This document shows positions 8,911-17,708 of a stretch of DNA of 64,000 bases, one piece after another. The stretch spans positions 115,844 to 179,843 of the forward strand of contig NZ_JAPFFT010000008.1 in the NCBI RefSeq assembly GCF_026241105.1. Direction: 5' to 3'. The position numbers were made by a program, and so were the translations under genes. The DNA comes from Arthrobacter rhizophilus. Lineage in GTDB: Bacteria; Actinomycetota; Actinomycetes; Actinomycetales; Micrococcaceae. Every line of letters starts with the position of its first letter. Position 1 is the stretch's first letter. The notes under the pieces are model-generated. The model was not told the origin of the DNA. It made no database searches and saw only the letters and a list, made by a program, of their open reading frames with translations.

Positions 8911-9998
8911 CTACGGAAAGCCTCGCTGCGGAACAGGGCCGTTTTGTTGCCGACGTCGCCGCCAAACTTAACGGCTTCCTTGGTGCCCAACAAGAGACCA
9001 TGTCGACCATATCCTCCGATGTCACTCCCCTCATGGGCTCCATCACGAACCTCGTGACAGGCGGGAAGCGCCTCCGGGCATTGATGTGCTACTGGGGGTG
9101 GCGAGGGGCCGGAGGTGAGTCTGGGCATCCGGACATCATCACGGCCGGCTGCGCCTTGGAACTCTTCCAAGCCGCGGCCCTGATTCACGATGACATCATC
9201 GACCGCTCTGATACCCGGCGCGGAGGTCCCAGCGTCCACAAACGGTTCAGCCAACTCCATGAGCGCGAGGGCTGGGCACTGGACAGCGAACGTTTCGGGC
9301 ACGCTGCCGCTATTCTCACTGGGGACCTGTGCCTGTCCTTCAGCGAGGAGGCGTTCACGCAGATCGGCGCCAAGGCTGCTTCCGGGACCTCTGCGCGGCG
9401 GATCTTCAATCTGATGCGCGCCGAGGTCATGGCGGGGCAGTATCTGGACATCCTGGAGGAAGTAGCAGGTCCATTTCGGGATCGCGCGGGTGCCGTAAAG
9501 CGAGCCCAGTCCATCATCCGTTTCAAGTCGGCAAAGTATTCGACAGAACACCCCCTGGCGCTTGGGGGCGCCTTGGCCGGCGCAAGCAAGGAGCTCCTTC
9601 AAGGCTATTCCGCCTTCGCGCTCCCGCTTGGTGAGGCATTCCAGCTGCGCGACGACGTCTTGGGCGTCTTCGGCGACCCCGGGACGACTGGAAAGCCAGC
9701 GGGCGATGACCTGCGCGAAGGCAAGCGGACCGTGTTGGTCGGCGTTGCCATCAACCAAGCCGGAGCTGCCGATTCCGCCTCCATCGACTCCATGCTCGGA
9801 AGGCAGGACCTCGGTGAGGCCGAGGTTGCCGAGATCAGGCGTATCATCGTGGATTGCGGAGCGCTCGAAGCCACGGAAGCAATGATCGAAGAGCTCAGCA
9901 ACGAAGCTTTCGAAGCGTTGGACCGCCTACCCCTGGCTGAACTGCCACTCACTGCACTCCGGCAGTTGGCCGAGGCCGCTGTCAGCCGGGCCGCATGA
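8907..9998 (+). CDS. Long-chain polyprenyl diphosphate synthase
   Basis: Trans-isoprenyl diphosphate synthase that condenses isopentenyl diphosphate onto an allylic diphosphate; 363 residues. It shows GGKRLRALM, the first aspartate-rich motif DDIIDRSDTRRG (95-106) and the second as RDDVLGVFGD, the actinobacterial variant. The product is probably a C20-C45 prenyl diphosphate for menaquinone or lipid carriers; chain length cannot be set from sequence alone. It occupies the place of idsA2 (Rv2173) beside the Rv2175c-pknL-aroG block. GTG start within the end of the lipoprotein gene. Confidence 0.92.
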   Translation: MTTESLAAEQGRFVADVAAKLNGFLGAQQETMSTISSDVTPLMGSITNLVTGGKRLRALMCYWGWRGAGGESGHPDIITAGCALELFQAAALIHDDIIDRSDTRRGGPSVHKRFSQLHEREGWALDSERFGHAAAILTGDLCLSFSEEAFTQIGAKAASGTSARRIFNLMRAEVMAGQYLDILEEVAGPFRDRAGAVKRAQSIIRFKSAKYSTEHPLALGGALAGASKELLQGYSAFALPLGEAFQLRDDVLGVFGDPGTTGKPAGDDLREGKRTVLVGVAINQAGAADSASIDSMLGRQDLGEAEVAEIRRIIVDCGALEATEAMIEELSNEAFEALDRLPLAELPLTALRQLAEAAVSRAA

Positions 9999-10048
9999 AT
10001 TCTTGATTAAATCCAGGTGAAAAGCCGCCTGAATATACGGCCTAATAG

Positions 10049-10080
10049 AGTGGTGGCGGCAGTTTCCTGCCGCCACCACT
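10049..10080. terminator. Hairpin between convergent polyprenyl synthase and Rv2175c-like genes
   Basis: Perfect 14-bp arms AGTGGTGGCGGCAG and CTGCCGCCACCACT with a TTTC loop. It lies between two converging genes and probably stops both transcripts; the downstream sequence is only moderately T-rich. Confidence 0.75.
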
Positions 10081-10098
10081 GTATTAAATGCGGGTCCT

Positions 10099-10452
10099 TT
10101 ACCAGGCCAGCGATTGGGCCCTGCGTCGGATTTCAGTCTTGCGCCCTTCACGCAACGCATCGACAGGACGGCCGCGCAGCGACTCGTCCGCGGTGAAGAG
10201 CCATGCAATGAGCTCCTCATCCGTGTACCCTGCATCGCCAAGCACTGCAATGGTGCCCTTCAGGCTGTCCACCACATGACCGTCCTGGATGAAAAGGGCG
10301 GGAATCGAACGGATGTTCCTTTCGCCCACCCTCACAGCCACAACTGCACGCTCATCCAGAAGACCGTGGACTTTGGTGATTGAAACGTTCAGCAGCTCTG
10401 CGACATCGGGCAGCGGCAGCCAATCGGAAACGAGGCTTTCTACATTACTCAC
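10099..10452 (-). CDS. Rv2175c-like winged-helix DNA-binding protein
   Basis: 117 residues that match the actinobacterial Rv2175c family: an excisionase/MerR-like helix-turn-helix (WLPLPDVAELLNVSITKVHGL, about 12-32) followed by a wing and a C-terminal helical domain (GYTDEELIAWLF). In M. tuberculosis the protein is a substrate of the adjacent kinase PknL, and phosphorylation abolishes DNA binding. The kinase gene is close by here too (12114), so the same pairing is likely. Antisense to and convergent with the polyprenyl synthase. Confidence 0.85.
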   Translation of the reverse strand: MSNVESLVSDWLPLPDVAELLNVSITKVHGLLDERAVVAVRVGERNIRSIPALFIQDGHVVDSLKGTIAVLGDAGYTDEELIAWLFTADESLRGRPVDALREGRKTEIRRRAQSLAW

Positions 10453-10571
10453 GGATCAAGATTGCCACGCCGGTACGCTTTGCGCCTAGCCAGCCCGGCG
10501 GCAAGGGCAGGATTTATGGCCGTGAATGCCCAAGAATCGAAAACCCCGGGATTTCTTGTGCATAACCGAAA

Positions 10572-10636
10572 AATGTGAGAGATTCACATTGATCACATTT
10601 GCATCACTAACCACTTTAGTAACACTGGTATCACTG
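10572..10636 (+). promoter_or_regulatory. Palindrome and tandem 9-mers upstream of the LysM gene
   Basis: The 218-base gap before the LysM gene holds AATGTGA-GAGAT-TCACATT (10572-10590), a perfect palindrome with 7-bp arms and a 5-base spacer, reminiscent of Crp/GlxR sites but one base short in the spacer. Further on, GTAACACTG and GTATCACTG are abutted (10619-10636; 8 of 9 identical). Tandem GT(A/C)ACA-type repeats resemble sites reported for the MtrA response regulator at cell-wall hydrolase genes; assignment to MtrA is inference. Confidence 0.45.
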
Positions 10637-10685
10637 GCAACAGCGGCATTCCCAAATATCCGCTGCTGAGATGAGGATTGCTTCC

Positions 10686-12041
10686 ATGACGACGCCCCGC
10701 TCGCACAAGAAGACAACGAGCATGCCCAAAATTGCGGCCACTACAGCGGCTCTGCCCGTCGTCATGCTCTCTTCACTGGCGCTTGCCCAATCGGCAACTG
10801 CACTACCGGCGGTACAGCCTCAGCGGATGCCGGCCACCCTGGCCGCCGCCATGAAGGCCCAGGCTTCGGCCGTGTCCGCCAACGTCATACCGGCGTCTGC
10901 CGTTGCCTCGACAATCCCGGCTTCGATGCAACCGATGGCTCCAGCCGTTCCGGCCATGTACACGATCGTCCGGGGCGATACCATCAGCGGCATCGCTGCC
11001 CGCTACGAGCTGAACACCAACACAGTGCTGGAGCTCAACGGGCTCTCGGCCAACACCATCATCTACCCGGGGCAGCAGATCAAACTGTCCGGTTCAGGGA
11101 CTGCTGCGCCGACACCGGCCGCGCCAAGCCCTGCCCCCAGCCCGTCGTCGTCGTCCGGGGCAGCGACTTACACCGTCAAGTCCGGCGATACCCTAAGCGG
11201 TATTGCCGCCCGCAATGGAGTGGCCCTGTCCGATGTCTTCAGCTGGAACGGCCTTAACAACCGGTCCATCATCTACCCGGGCCAGCAGATCAAGGTCGGG
11301 TCCGGAACAAGCGCACCGGCTCCTGCGGCGCCGGCACCGGCTTCGGCTCCCGCGCCCACAGCACCGGCGCTTGCCGATACCGGCGCTTACACCATCAAGT
11401 CCGGCGACACTTTGGGCGGTATCGCGTCCCGCCTTGGCGTCTCCCTATCGTCGCTGCTCTCGGCAAACCACTTGTCAATGAGTACCGTCATTTACCCGGG
11501 CCAGAAGCTCGCCATCCCCGGCGCTCCCGCCGCTCCGGCTCCCGTCACTGCCCCCTTGGTCCCGAGCACATTCCTCGGCTACACCTACCCCGCGGCTGTC
11601 GTCAGTTCAGCCAACGCGAACAAGGCGCTCCTCAATGCTGCTCCGGTTCCCAGCACCGCCCAGATGAAGGGGATCGTGGCCGACACTGCCCGCCGCATGG
11701 GCGTAGACCCCTCCCTGGCCATGGCATTCGCCTTCCAGGAATCCGGCTTCAACCAGCGTGCGGTCTCACCTGCCAACGCCATCGGCACCATGCAGGTGAT
11801 TCCTTCCTCCGGCGAATGGGCCTCCCAACTAGTAGGACGCAAGCTCAACCTTCTCGACCCGTACGACAACGTCACTGCCGGCGTCGCGATCATTCGGGCG
11901 CTGGTGAACACCAGCAAGGACGTGAACACGGCCATCGCAGGTTACTACCAGGGCCAGTACTCGGTGAGCAAGCACGGCATGTACGACGACACCAAGGCCT
12001 ACGTGGCCGCAATCCTGGCGCACAAGAAAAACTTCAGCTGA
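10686..12041 (+). CDS. Secreted LysM-repeat lytic transglycosylase
   Basis: 451-residue exported peptidoglycan hydrolase. After a signal peptide (hydrophobic AATTAALPVVMLSSLALAQS) come three LysM peptidoglycan-binding domains at about 91-135, 161-204 and 234-279, each ending in (I/V)IYPGQ, joined by Ala/Pro linkers, and a C-terminal goose-lysozyme/SLT-like domain at about 326-445 with QESGFNQ (candidate catalytic Glu352) and the conserved AIGTMQVIP. It probably cleaves glycan strands during growth or resuscitation. I prefer the ATG at 10686 (GAGG 9 bases upstream) over the one at 10671. It lies directly before the PASTA kinase, suggesting shared control of wall metabolism. Confidence 0.88.
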   Translation: MTTPRSHKKTTSMPKIAATTAALPVVMLSSLALAQSATALPAVQPQRMPATLAAAMKAQASAVSANVIPASAVASTIPASMQPMAPAVPAMYTIVRGDTISGIAARYELNTNTVLELNGLSANTIIYPGQQIKLSGSGTAAPTPAAPSPAPSPSSSSGAATYTVKSGDTLSGIAARNGVALSDVFSWNGLNNRSIIYPGQQIKVGSGTSAPAPAAPAPASAPAPTAPALADTGAYTIKSGDTLGGIASRLGVSLSSLLSANHLSMSTVIYPGQKLAIPGAPAAPAPVTAPLVPSTFLGYTYPAAVVSSANANKALLNAAPVPSTAQMKGIVADTARRMGVDPSLAMAFAFQESGFNQRAVSPANAIGTMQVIPSSGEWASQLVGRKLNLLDPYDNVTAGVAIIRALVNTSKDVNTAIAGYYQGQYSVSKHGMYDDTKAYVAAILAHKKNFS

Positions 12042-12056
12042 ACCACACCGCAAACC

Positions 12057-12094
12057 CGGGCCCGGATCGCATGCCGATTCGGGCCCGTGTTTTT
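12057..12094 (+). terminator. Rho-independent terminator after the LysM gene
   Basis: CGGGCCCGGATCG pairs with CGATTCGGGCCCG around a short CATGC loop (one G-T wobble), followed by TGTTTTT. It ends only 19 bases before the kinase start, so the kinase needs read-through or a promoter within the terminator region. Confidence 0.7.
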
Positions 12095-12113
12095 GCTCAA
12101 CTAGGATCGTAGG

Positions 12114-14189
12114 GTGCAGGAACAAGTTTCGGACCATCTCCTCGGATCCCTCGTGGACGGGCGCTACCTCGTCCGATCGCGCCTGGCCGGCGGCGGAATG
12201 TCCACTGTCTACCTCGCCACTGACGAGCGACTCGACCGCGACGTGGCGCTCAAAGTGCTGCATCCGCATCTGACCAACGACCAAAACTTCCTTGACCGCC
12301 TTCGGCGCGAGGCTCGGGCGGCCGCCAGCCTGTCCCACCCGCATGTGGTCGGCGTCCTCGACCAGGGACAGGACGGCCACATTGCATACATCGTCATGGA
12401 ATACATCAAGGGGCACACGCTCCGCGATGTCCTCAACGAAAAGAGCGCGCTTCCGCCCCGGCTGGCCTTCGCACTGATAGATCCCGTCATCGAAGGACTG
12501 GCTGCCGCCCACGCAGCCGGGCTGATACACCGCGACGTGAAGCCGGAGAACGTCCTGATCGCCGACGACGGCCGCATCAAGGTGGGCGATTTCGGCTTGG
12601 CCCGGGCGGTGACGGCGAACACGAGCACTGGTGCCCTGATCGGCACGGTTGCCTACTTGGCTCCCGAACTGGTCTTAGGCAAGCCCGCCGACGCCCGGAG
12701 CGACATTTACTCTGCCGGCATCATGCTCTACGAGATGCTCACCGGCGAGCAACCCTATTCCGGCGACGTTCCAATCCAAGTGGCTTACCAGCACGTCAAC
12801 GCGAGCGTGGTGCCGCCGTCGCTCGCTGTTCCAGGACTCGCTGCGGACATTGACGAACTCGTCCAATGGTGCACCGCAAAGGACCCCGAAGAGCGTCCGG
12901 TGGACGGTTCCGCACTCTTGTCGGAATTGCGGCATATCCGGACAACCCTGAGCGACGGACAGTTGGACATCAGCCCGCCTGCCGCCAAGGCGCTTGTCTC
13001 GGGGGCAGAAAGCGGACAAGAGGCTGGGGCAACCGCAGTATTCGCCCCTTTCCATGCCGAACGCACGGAGACTTTGGAAAGAATCGGCCGCCCGACAGAG
13101 ATCATCTCAAGCCAGCGCAATCCGACCACGGTGCTGCCGCCGTCGGGCTTCTCCCCCGGTGAGACGACGGTTCAAGCAGTGTTGCCCACGGATCGGCCTG
13201 CACCGGCGAGCAAACGCGACATCAAGAGAATGGCTCGCCAGGAAGAAAAGGACCGCGCCCGCGCCGCGGCCACCCCATCGCGCTCTTTGCAGGAGGGCAA
13301 TCCGCGCCGCCGTGCCGTGATCTGGACGGTTGTCGTGATTGTCCTCGCAATCCTCGCCACCGCCGCGGGCTGGTTCTTCGGCATGGGGCCAGGCTCGCCC
13401 GGAACCATTCCGGACACGAAAAACAAGACGGTTGCGGAAGCCCAGCAGCTACTGAGAACCGCCGGCTTCCAGTCTGAACCGAGGGACGTATTCGACGATC
13501 AGGTCACGGCCGGGCTAGCGGTTGGCACGGAGCCCGCATCCGGTCAGGTAATCCGGAAGTTCCAACCCGTGTCGCTCTTCGTTTCGAAGGGACCGCAGTT
13601 GTTTCCGCTCACTGCGATGACGGGCCTGACGCTGGACCAGGCCAAGAATGCCCTTGGCACGGCAGGAATGACGCTCGGCAACGTCACAGAGCAGTATGAC
13701 GACAAAGTTCCTTCCGGCTCGGTCATCTCCCAGTCCCCGGTCCAGGACACGGCAGTCCGCCACGGCACCCCGGTGGCATTGGTGGTTTCCAAAGGACCTC
13801 AGCCCCTGCCCGTCCCCGATGTCCGTGGCATGACCCAGCAAGCAGCCGTTAAAGCGATCAGCGACGCCGGGCTGACCGCCAAAATTGCGCCGGAACCCGT
13901 CAATGACAAGAAGGTTCCCGCGGGGGCCGTGGTCAGCCAGACCCCTGCCAACGGCACTTTGACCCGTGGCGAGCCAGTCACGTTGACCCTGTCCAAGGGA
14001 CCGAAACTGGTGCATGTTTCCAGCTTCATCGGGAAGCAGGCGGATGCCGCACGCAAAGCTTTGGAATCGCTGGGATTCGACGTCAAGATCAACAACGTCC
14101 TTGGTGGCTTTTTCGGCACAGTCCGGGACCAGAACCCCGTGGACAGCGATGCGCCAGAGGGCTCCGTCGTCACCTTGACCGTGGTGTAG
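12114..14189 (+). CDS. pknL: Membrane Ser/Thr protein kinase with four PASTA domains (PknL-type)
   Basis: 691-residue eukaryotic-like kinase. The cytoplasmic kinase domain (about 15-275) keeps the glycine loop LAGGGMSTV, Lys47, HRDVKPEN (139-146) and DFG (159-161), so it should be active. After a basic juxtamembrane region, one transmembrane helix spans about 401-423. Outside are four PASTA repeats (about 430-493, 496-562, 563-630, 631-691), which bind muropeptide or lipid II in related kinases. The neighbours (Rv2175c-like, polyprenyl synthase, DAHP synthase) match the pknL locus; M. tuberculosis PknL lacks PASTA domains while corynebacterial PknL has them. GTG start. Confidence 0.93.
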   Translation: MQEQVSDHLLGSLVDGRYLVRSRLAGGGMSTVYLATDERLDRDVALKVLHPHLTNDQNFLDRLRREARAAASLSHPHVVGVLDQGQDGHIAYIVMEYIKGHTLRDVLNEKSALPPRLAFALIDPVIEGLAAAHAAGLIHRDVKPENVLIADDGRIKVGDFGLARAVTANTSTGALIGTVAYLAPELVLGKPADARSDIYSAGIMLYEMLTGEQPYSGDVPIQVAYQHVNASVVPPSLAVPGLAADIDELVQWCTAKDPEERPVDGSALLSELRHIRTTLSDGQLDISPPAAKALVSGAESGQEAGATAVFAPFHAERTETLERIGRPTEIISSQRNPTTVLPPSGFSPGETTVQAVLPTDRPAPASKRDIKRMARQEEKDRARAAATPSRSLQEGNPRRRAVIWTVVVIVLAILATAAGWFFGMGPGSPGTIPDTKNKTVAEAQQLLRTAGFQSEPRDVFDDQVTAGLAVGTEPASGQVIRKFQPVSLFVSKGPQLFPLTAMTGLTLDQAKNALGTAGMTLGNVTEQYDDKVPSGSVISQSPVQDTAVRHGTPVALVVSKGPQPLPVPDVRGMTQQAAVKAISDAGLTAKIAPEPVNDKKVPAGAVVSQTPANGTLTRGEPVTLTLSKGPKLVHVSSFIGKQADAARKALESLGFDVKINNVLGGFFGTVRDQNPVDSDAPEGSVVTLTVV

Positions 14190-14196
14190 GACGCCC

Positions 14197-14246
14197 GCAT
14201 ACAGGAAAGGCGATCCGGAACATTCCGGATCGCCTTTCCCGTATGC
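14197..14246. terminator. Strong hairpin between convergent pknL and DAHP synthase genes
   Basis: Seventeen-base perfect arms GGAAAGGCGATCCGGAA and TTCCGGATCGCCTTTCC, bracketed further by GCATAC and GTATGC, form a very stable stem between two converging genes. Likely bidirectional transcription stop. Confidence 0.8.
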
Positions 14247-14261
14247 GGCCTGCGTGCTGGA

Positions 14262-15689
14262 CTATCGCTTTGTGAGGGCCCCAGCCACAAGGAATGCCAT
14301 CTCAAGGGACTGCATATGGTTCAGGCGGGGATCGCACACGGACTCGTAGCGGTCCAGGAAAGCGTCCTGGTCAATGGGATCGGCACCGCCCAAACATTCC
14401 GCGACGTCGTCGCCGGTCATCTCCATGTGCAAGCCCCCCGGTACAGTGCCCAGGGCGTGGTGTACCTCGAAGAAACCGCGGACTTCGTCCACGACGTCGT
14501 CGAAGTTGCGGGTCTTGTACCCGTTGGGCGAGGTGACCGTGTTCCCATGCATCGGGTCCGTGACCCAGAGAACCTGCGCGCCGGAGGCAGTGACCTTCTC
14601 GACGACGGCGGGCAGCTTCTCCCGGATGTTCTTGGAACCCATCCGGGTGATGAAGGTGAGGCGGCCTGGCTCGCGATTCGGGTCCAGCTTGTCAATGAGC
14701 CGCAGCGCGTCGTCTCCTTTGGTTCCGGGACCGAGCTTGACGCCGATGGGGTTGCGGACACGGGACAGGAAGTCCACGTGCGCATGATCGAGCTCACGCG
14801 TACGCTCCCCGATCCAGAGGAAGTGGCCGGAGGTGTCGTATGGAAGTCCCGTGCGGGAGTCGATGCGCGTAAGGGCACGCTCGTAGTCAAGCAGCAGCGC
14901 CTCGTGGCTCGCGAAGAACTCCACGCGCTTGAGGGCTTCGAAATCGGCACCGCAGGACGCCATGAACTTTATGGCGCGGTCGATGTCCCTCGCCAAGGAC
15001 TCGTAGCGGGCATGGGCGGGGTTTTCGGTGAAGCCCTTGTTCCAGAGGTGCACCAGGCGAAGATCGGCGAAGCCGCCTTGCGTGAAGGCTCGGATGAGGT
15101 TCAGTGTGGAGGCCGAGGTGTGGTAAGCCTTCAGCATGCGGCTGGCGTCGTGGGCCCTGGACTCCGGAGTGAAGTCGTAACCGTTGACGATGTCGCCGCG
15201 GTAGGCAGGCAGCGTCACGCCGTCGCGGGTCTCTTCGTTCGAGGATCGCGGCTTGGCGAACTGGCCGGCCATGCGACCCATCTTGATGACCGGCATCGCC
15301 GCGCCATAAGTGAGGACAACGGCCATCTGCAGGATGGTGCGGACACGGGCGCTGATCTTGTCAGCTGTGGCGTCCTCGAAAGTCTCCGCGCAGTCGCCAC
15401 CTTGAAGAAGGAAAGCCTTGCCCTGGGCTGCGGCGGCCAAGCGCTCGCGCAATATGTCGACTTCACCGGCGAAAACCAGCGGCGGAAGCACGGAGAGTTC
15501 TTTGACCGAGGCATCGAAGACGCCCCTATCGGTCCAGGTGGGTTGCTGCGAGATAGGCAGTTGGCGCCAATCGTCCAAGCCAGGATAGTTTGCCGCGCCA
15601 CTTTGCGCGGTGCTGGTCAGGGGGCTGCCCAGGGAACTAGTCAGGGGGCCGGTCACGGACGGTGCGGGGTTCGCGGATAGCTCAGTCAC
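14262..15689 (-). CDS. aroG: Class II 3-deoxy-7-phosphoheptulonate (DAHP) synthase
   Basis: First enzyme of the shikimate pathway, condensing phosphoenolpyruvate with erythrose 4-phosphate; 475 residues, the length of plant-like type II enzymes. Family motifs are visible: FLLQGGDCAETF, KMGRMAGQFAKPRS, YRGDIVNGYDF and WVTDPMHGNT. In mycobacteria this protein (AroG) also hosts chorismate mutase in a complex. Position next to the pknL locus repeats the Rv2176-Rv2178c arrangement. ATG start; an extended Ser/Thr-rich N-terminus precedes the conserved YPGLDDWRQLP. Confidence 0.95.
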   Translation of the reverse strand: MTELSANPAPSVTGPLTSSLGSPLTSTAQSGAANYPGLDDWRQLPISQQPTWTDRGVFDASVKELSVLPPLVFAGEVDILRERLAAAAQGKAFLLQGGDCAETFEDATADKISARVRTILQMAVVLTYGAAMPVIKMGRMAGQFAKPRSSNEETRDGVTLPAYRGDIVNGYDFTPESRAHDASRMLKAYHTSASTLNLIRAFTQGGFADLRLVHLWNKGFTENPAHARYESLARDIDRAIKFMASCGADFEALKRVEFFASHEALLLDYERALTRIDSRTGLPYDTSGHFLWIGERTRELDHAHVDFLSRVRNPIGVKLGPGTKGDDALRLIDKLDPNREPGRLTFITRMGSKNIREKLPAVVEKVTASGAQVLWVTDPMHGNTVTSPNGYKTRNFDDVVDEVRGFFEVHHALGTVPGGLHMEMTGDDVAECLGGADPIDQDAFLDRYESVCDPRLNHMQSLEMAFLVAGALTKR

Positions 15690-15756
15690 TCTCCAAGACT
15701 AGTTGCCTTGCCCACTGTTCTGCGCACGGCTGCCGTAACCGATATTCGCGTGGCCG

Positions 15757-16560
15757 TCATACTTTTCCGGTCAGTGTGCCGTCGCCGTCGTCCGGCTCCG
15801 ATCCCCCGGCGGACCGAGGCTTGTCTTCCTTCCCGGTATCGGCAGGAATTGTTCCGTTACCGCCCTCCGGGCCTGGAAGCTGCCCGGCCAGTCGCTGCTT
15901 GACGACGGCGGCGTATTCGTCCACATATTCCTGCCCGGAGAGCCGCATGAGCTCGGACATGATTTCATCGGTCACGGCCCGTTGGACGGCGCGGTCTTCC
16001 TCTTGGCCGTAGTACCGGCTGAAGTCGAGCGGCTGGCCGAAAATGATCCCGATGCGGCGGATATTGGGCAAACGCTTGCCGATGGGTTGGACCTTTTCGG
16101 TGCCGATCATCGCCACGGGAACAACGGGTACCCGGGTTTGGAGCGTAAGTTTGGCGACTCCCACTTTGCCCCGGTACAGCTTGGCATCGGGACTGCGGGT
16201 GCCCTCGGGGTAGATCCCCAGCAGGCCGCCAGCAGCCAGGACATCCCTGCCGGCTTGCAAGGAACGCTCGGACGCCGCCCCACCCGAACGGTCCATGGGC
16301 AACTGGTTGGTGAGCCGGAAGAACATGGCCGTGAGCCTGCCCTTGAGTCCCGTACCCGTGAAGTACTCGGACTTCGCCAGAAAGCTGACGGGTCGAGGCA
16401 CCATCACCGGCATGAAGATCGAGTCCGAAAAAGACAAATGATTGGAGGCCAGAATCGCGGGACCATCGTGCGGAACGTTGTCGAGGCCCTTGACCCAAGG
16501 ACGGAACAGCAATTTGAGAACCGGACCCAAAAAGATCCGTTTCATGACCCAATAGAACAC
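15757..16560 (-). CDS. plsC: 1-acyl-glycerol-3-phosphate acyltransferase (PlsC family)
   Basis: Membrane-associated acyltransferase of phospholipid synthesis; 267 residues from the chosen start. The catalytic NHLSFSD (H-x4-D) and the phosphate-binding PEGTRS are present, with a basic hydrophobic N-terminus. I chose GTG at 16560 because GGAGAGGAACCAAA precedes it; the ATG at 16797 would add 79 unrelated residues. The C-terminal 50 residues are low-complexity. A second PlsC-type gene is at 35398. The 332 bases between this start and the esterase at 16893 contain only one doubtful 74-residue reading frame. Confidence 0.9.
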   Translation of the reverse strand: MFYWVMKRIFLGPVLKLLFRPWVKGLDNVPHDGPAILASNHLSFSDSIFMPVMVPRPVSFLAKSEYFTGTGLKGRLTAMFFRLTNQLPMDRSGGAASERSLQAGRDVLAAGGLLGIYPEGTRSPDAKLYRGKVGVAKLTLQTRVPVVPVAMIGTEKVQPIGKRLPNIRRIGIIFGQPLDFSRYYGQEEDRAVQRAVTDEIMSELMRLSGQEYVDEYAAVVKQRLAGQLPGPEGGNGTIPADTGKEDKPRSAGGSEPDDGDGTLTGKV

Positions 16561-16671
16561 TTTGGTTCCTCTCCGGGGCGGCGTCTGCTCGGCGTCCGGA
16601 CGGTCCCGGCCGGCACTCAGAAGCCACCCTACTCCAGTGAGAAATGTCCAGAACAATGACACGATGGACTC

Positions 16672-16896
16672 ATGACGGAAAGCAGTGTTCCGGGCGTCAT
16701 TAGCCCTTTGCACTACCCTGGCCACGGTCAAAACGCCGGCACCGGGGTAGCCATTTGCCATGCTTTTACGGACAGCCTGCTCAGCATCAGCGTCCATGTC
16801 GCCACCCTTGACGTGGACGCGGCGACGATACTAGAGGAATCGACCACCTTTTTCCTGCAGCATGCCGCCAACAGAGTAGCCTCGGAGTCATCATGA
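16672..16896 (+). CDS. Doubtful 74-residue reading frame before the esterase
   Basis: ATG-initiated frame with no recognised family, no membrane segment and only a weak GGA-type ribosome site. Its single point in favour is that its TGA overlaps the esterase ATG (ATGA), the arrangement used for translational coupling. It may equally be the esterase leader region read by chance. Confidence 0.2.
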   Translation: MTESSVPGVISPLHYPGHGQNAGTGVAICHAFTDSLLSISVHVATLDVDAATILEESTTFFLQHAANRVASESS

Positions 16897-17708
16897 ACAC
16901 TCTCCCTGATCCCTCCCCGTACGCCAGCAGTTTCACCGGTAGTGGACCGAGCATCGGCGTGGTGATGAGCCACGGCTTCACTGGCAGTCCGCACAGCATG
17001 CGCCCGTGGGCGGAGCATCTTGCAGCGGAAGGCTACGCCGTGCGCCTACCTTTGCTTCCGGGCCATGGGACCACGTGGCAGGACATGGCTACGCGGCACT
17101 GGCAGGAGTGGCACCATGCTGTGGATGTGGCGTATCTCGAGCTCCAGGCCGAGTGCGATTTCGTTTTCGCTGCCGGCCTGTCGATGGGCGGGACGCTGGC
17201 TCTCCGGATCGCGGCCACTCGCCCCGTCGCCGGCACCATCGTGGTCAACCCTGGCCTGGTGATTGACGACCCCCGCGCGGCAGTGGTTGGCGTCCTCAAG
17301 CACGTCATGAAATCCACCCCCGCCATTGCCAACGACATCCTCAAACCAGGCATGGACGAGGGCGCCTACCCGAGGACCCCGGTCGCCGCTGCCCATGAGC
17401 TGAAGAAGATGTTCAAGGACACCGTGACTCTCCTCCCGCGGATTTCCGCCCCCGTGCGCGTCTTCCGCTCTTCCGTGGACCATGTGGTTTCGGACCGAAG
17501 CATCAAGCAGCTGAAGGAGCGCGTCACGGCTCCGATGGAGTTCAGCACCCTGGAGAACAGCTACCACGTGGCCACGTTGGACAACGATGCGCTGGAAATC
17601 TTCCGCGGCTCGGCCGAATTTATCCGAAAAACGATGGCTGGACTGGCCAACAGCTCCGCCCCTGCCCGCCCGTCCGGCGCCGAACTCCGGGACTCACCCC
17701 ATGAATAG
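16893..17708 (+). CDS. Alpha/beta hydrolase (carboxylesterase or monoacylglycerol lipase)
   Basis: 271-residue cytoplasmic serine hydrolase. The oxyanion loop MSHGFTGSP lies near residue 25-33, the nucleophile elbow GLSMGG places Ser97, and the likely acid and base are in SSVDHVV and NSYHVATLD. The pattern resembles Est30-type carboxylesterases and bacterial monoacylglycerol lipases; the substrate is probably a short or medium acyl ester. It lies divergently beside a PlsC gene, which suggests glycerolipid turnover. The ATG overlaps the stop of the doubtful frame at 16672-16896. Confidence 0.85.
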   Translation: MNTLPDPSPYASSFTGSGPSIGVVMSHGFTGSPHSMRPWAEHLAAEGYAVRLPLLPGHGTTWQDMATRHWQEWHHAVDVAYLELQAECDFVFAAGLSMGGTLALRIAATRPVAGTIVVNPGLVIDDPRAAVVGVLKHVMKSTPAIANDILKPGMDEGAYPRTPVAAAHELKKMFKDTVTLLPRISAPVRVFRSSVDHVVSDRSIKQLKERVTAPMEFSTLENSYHVATLDNDALEIFRGSAEFIRKTMAGLANSSAPARPSGAELRDSPHE

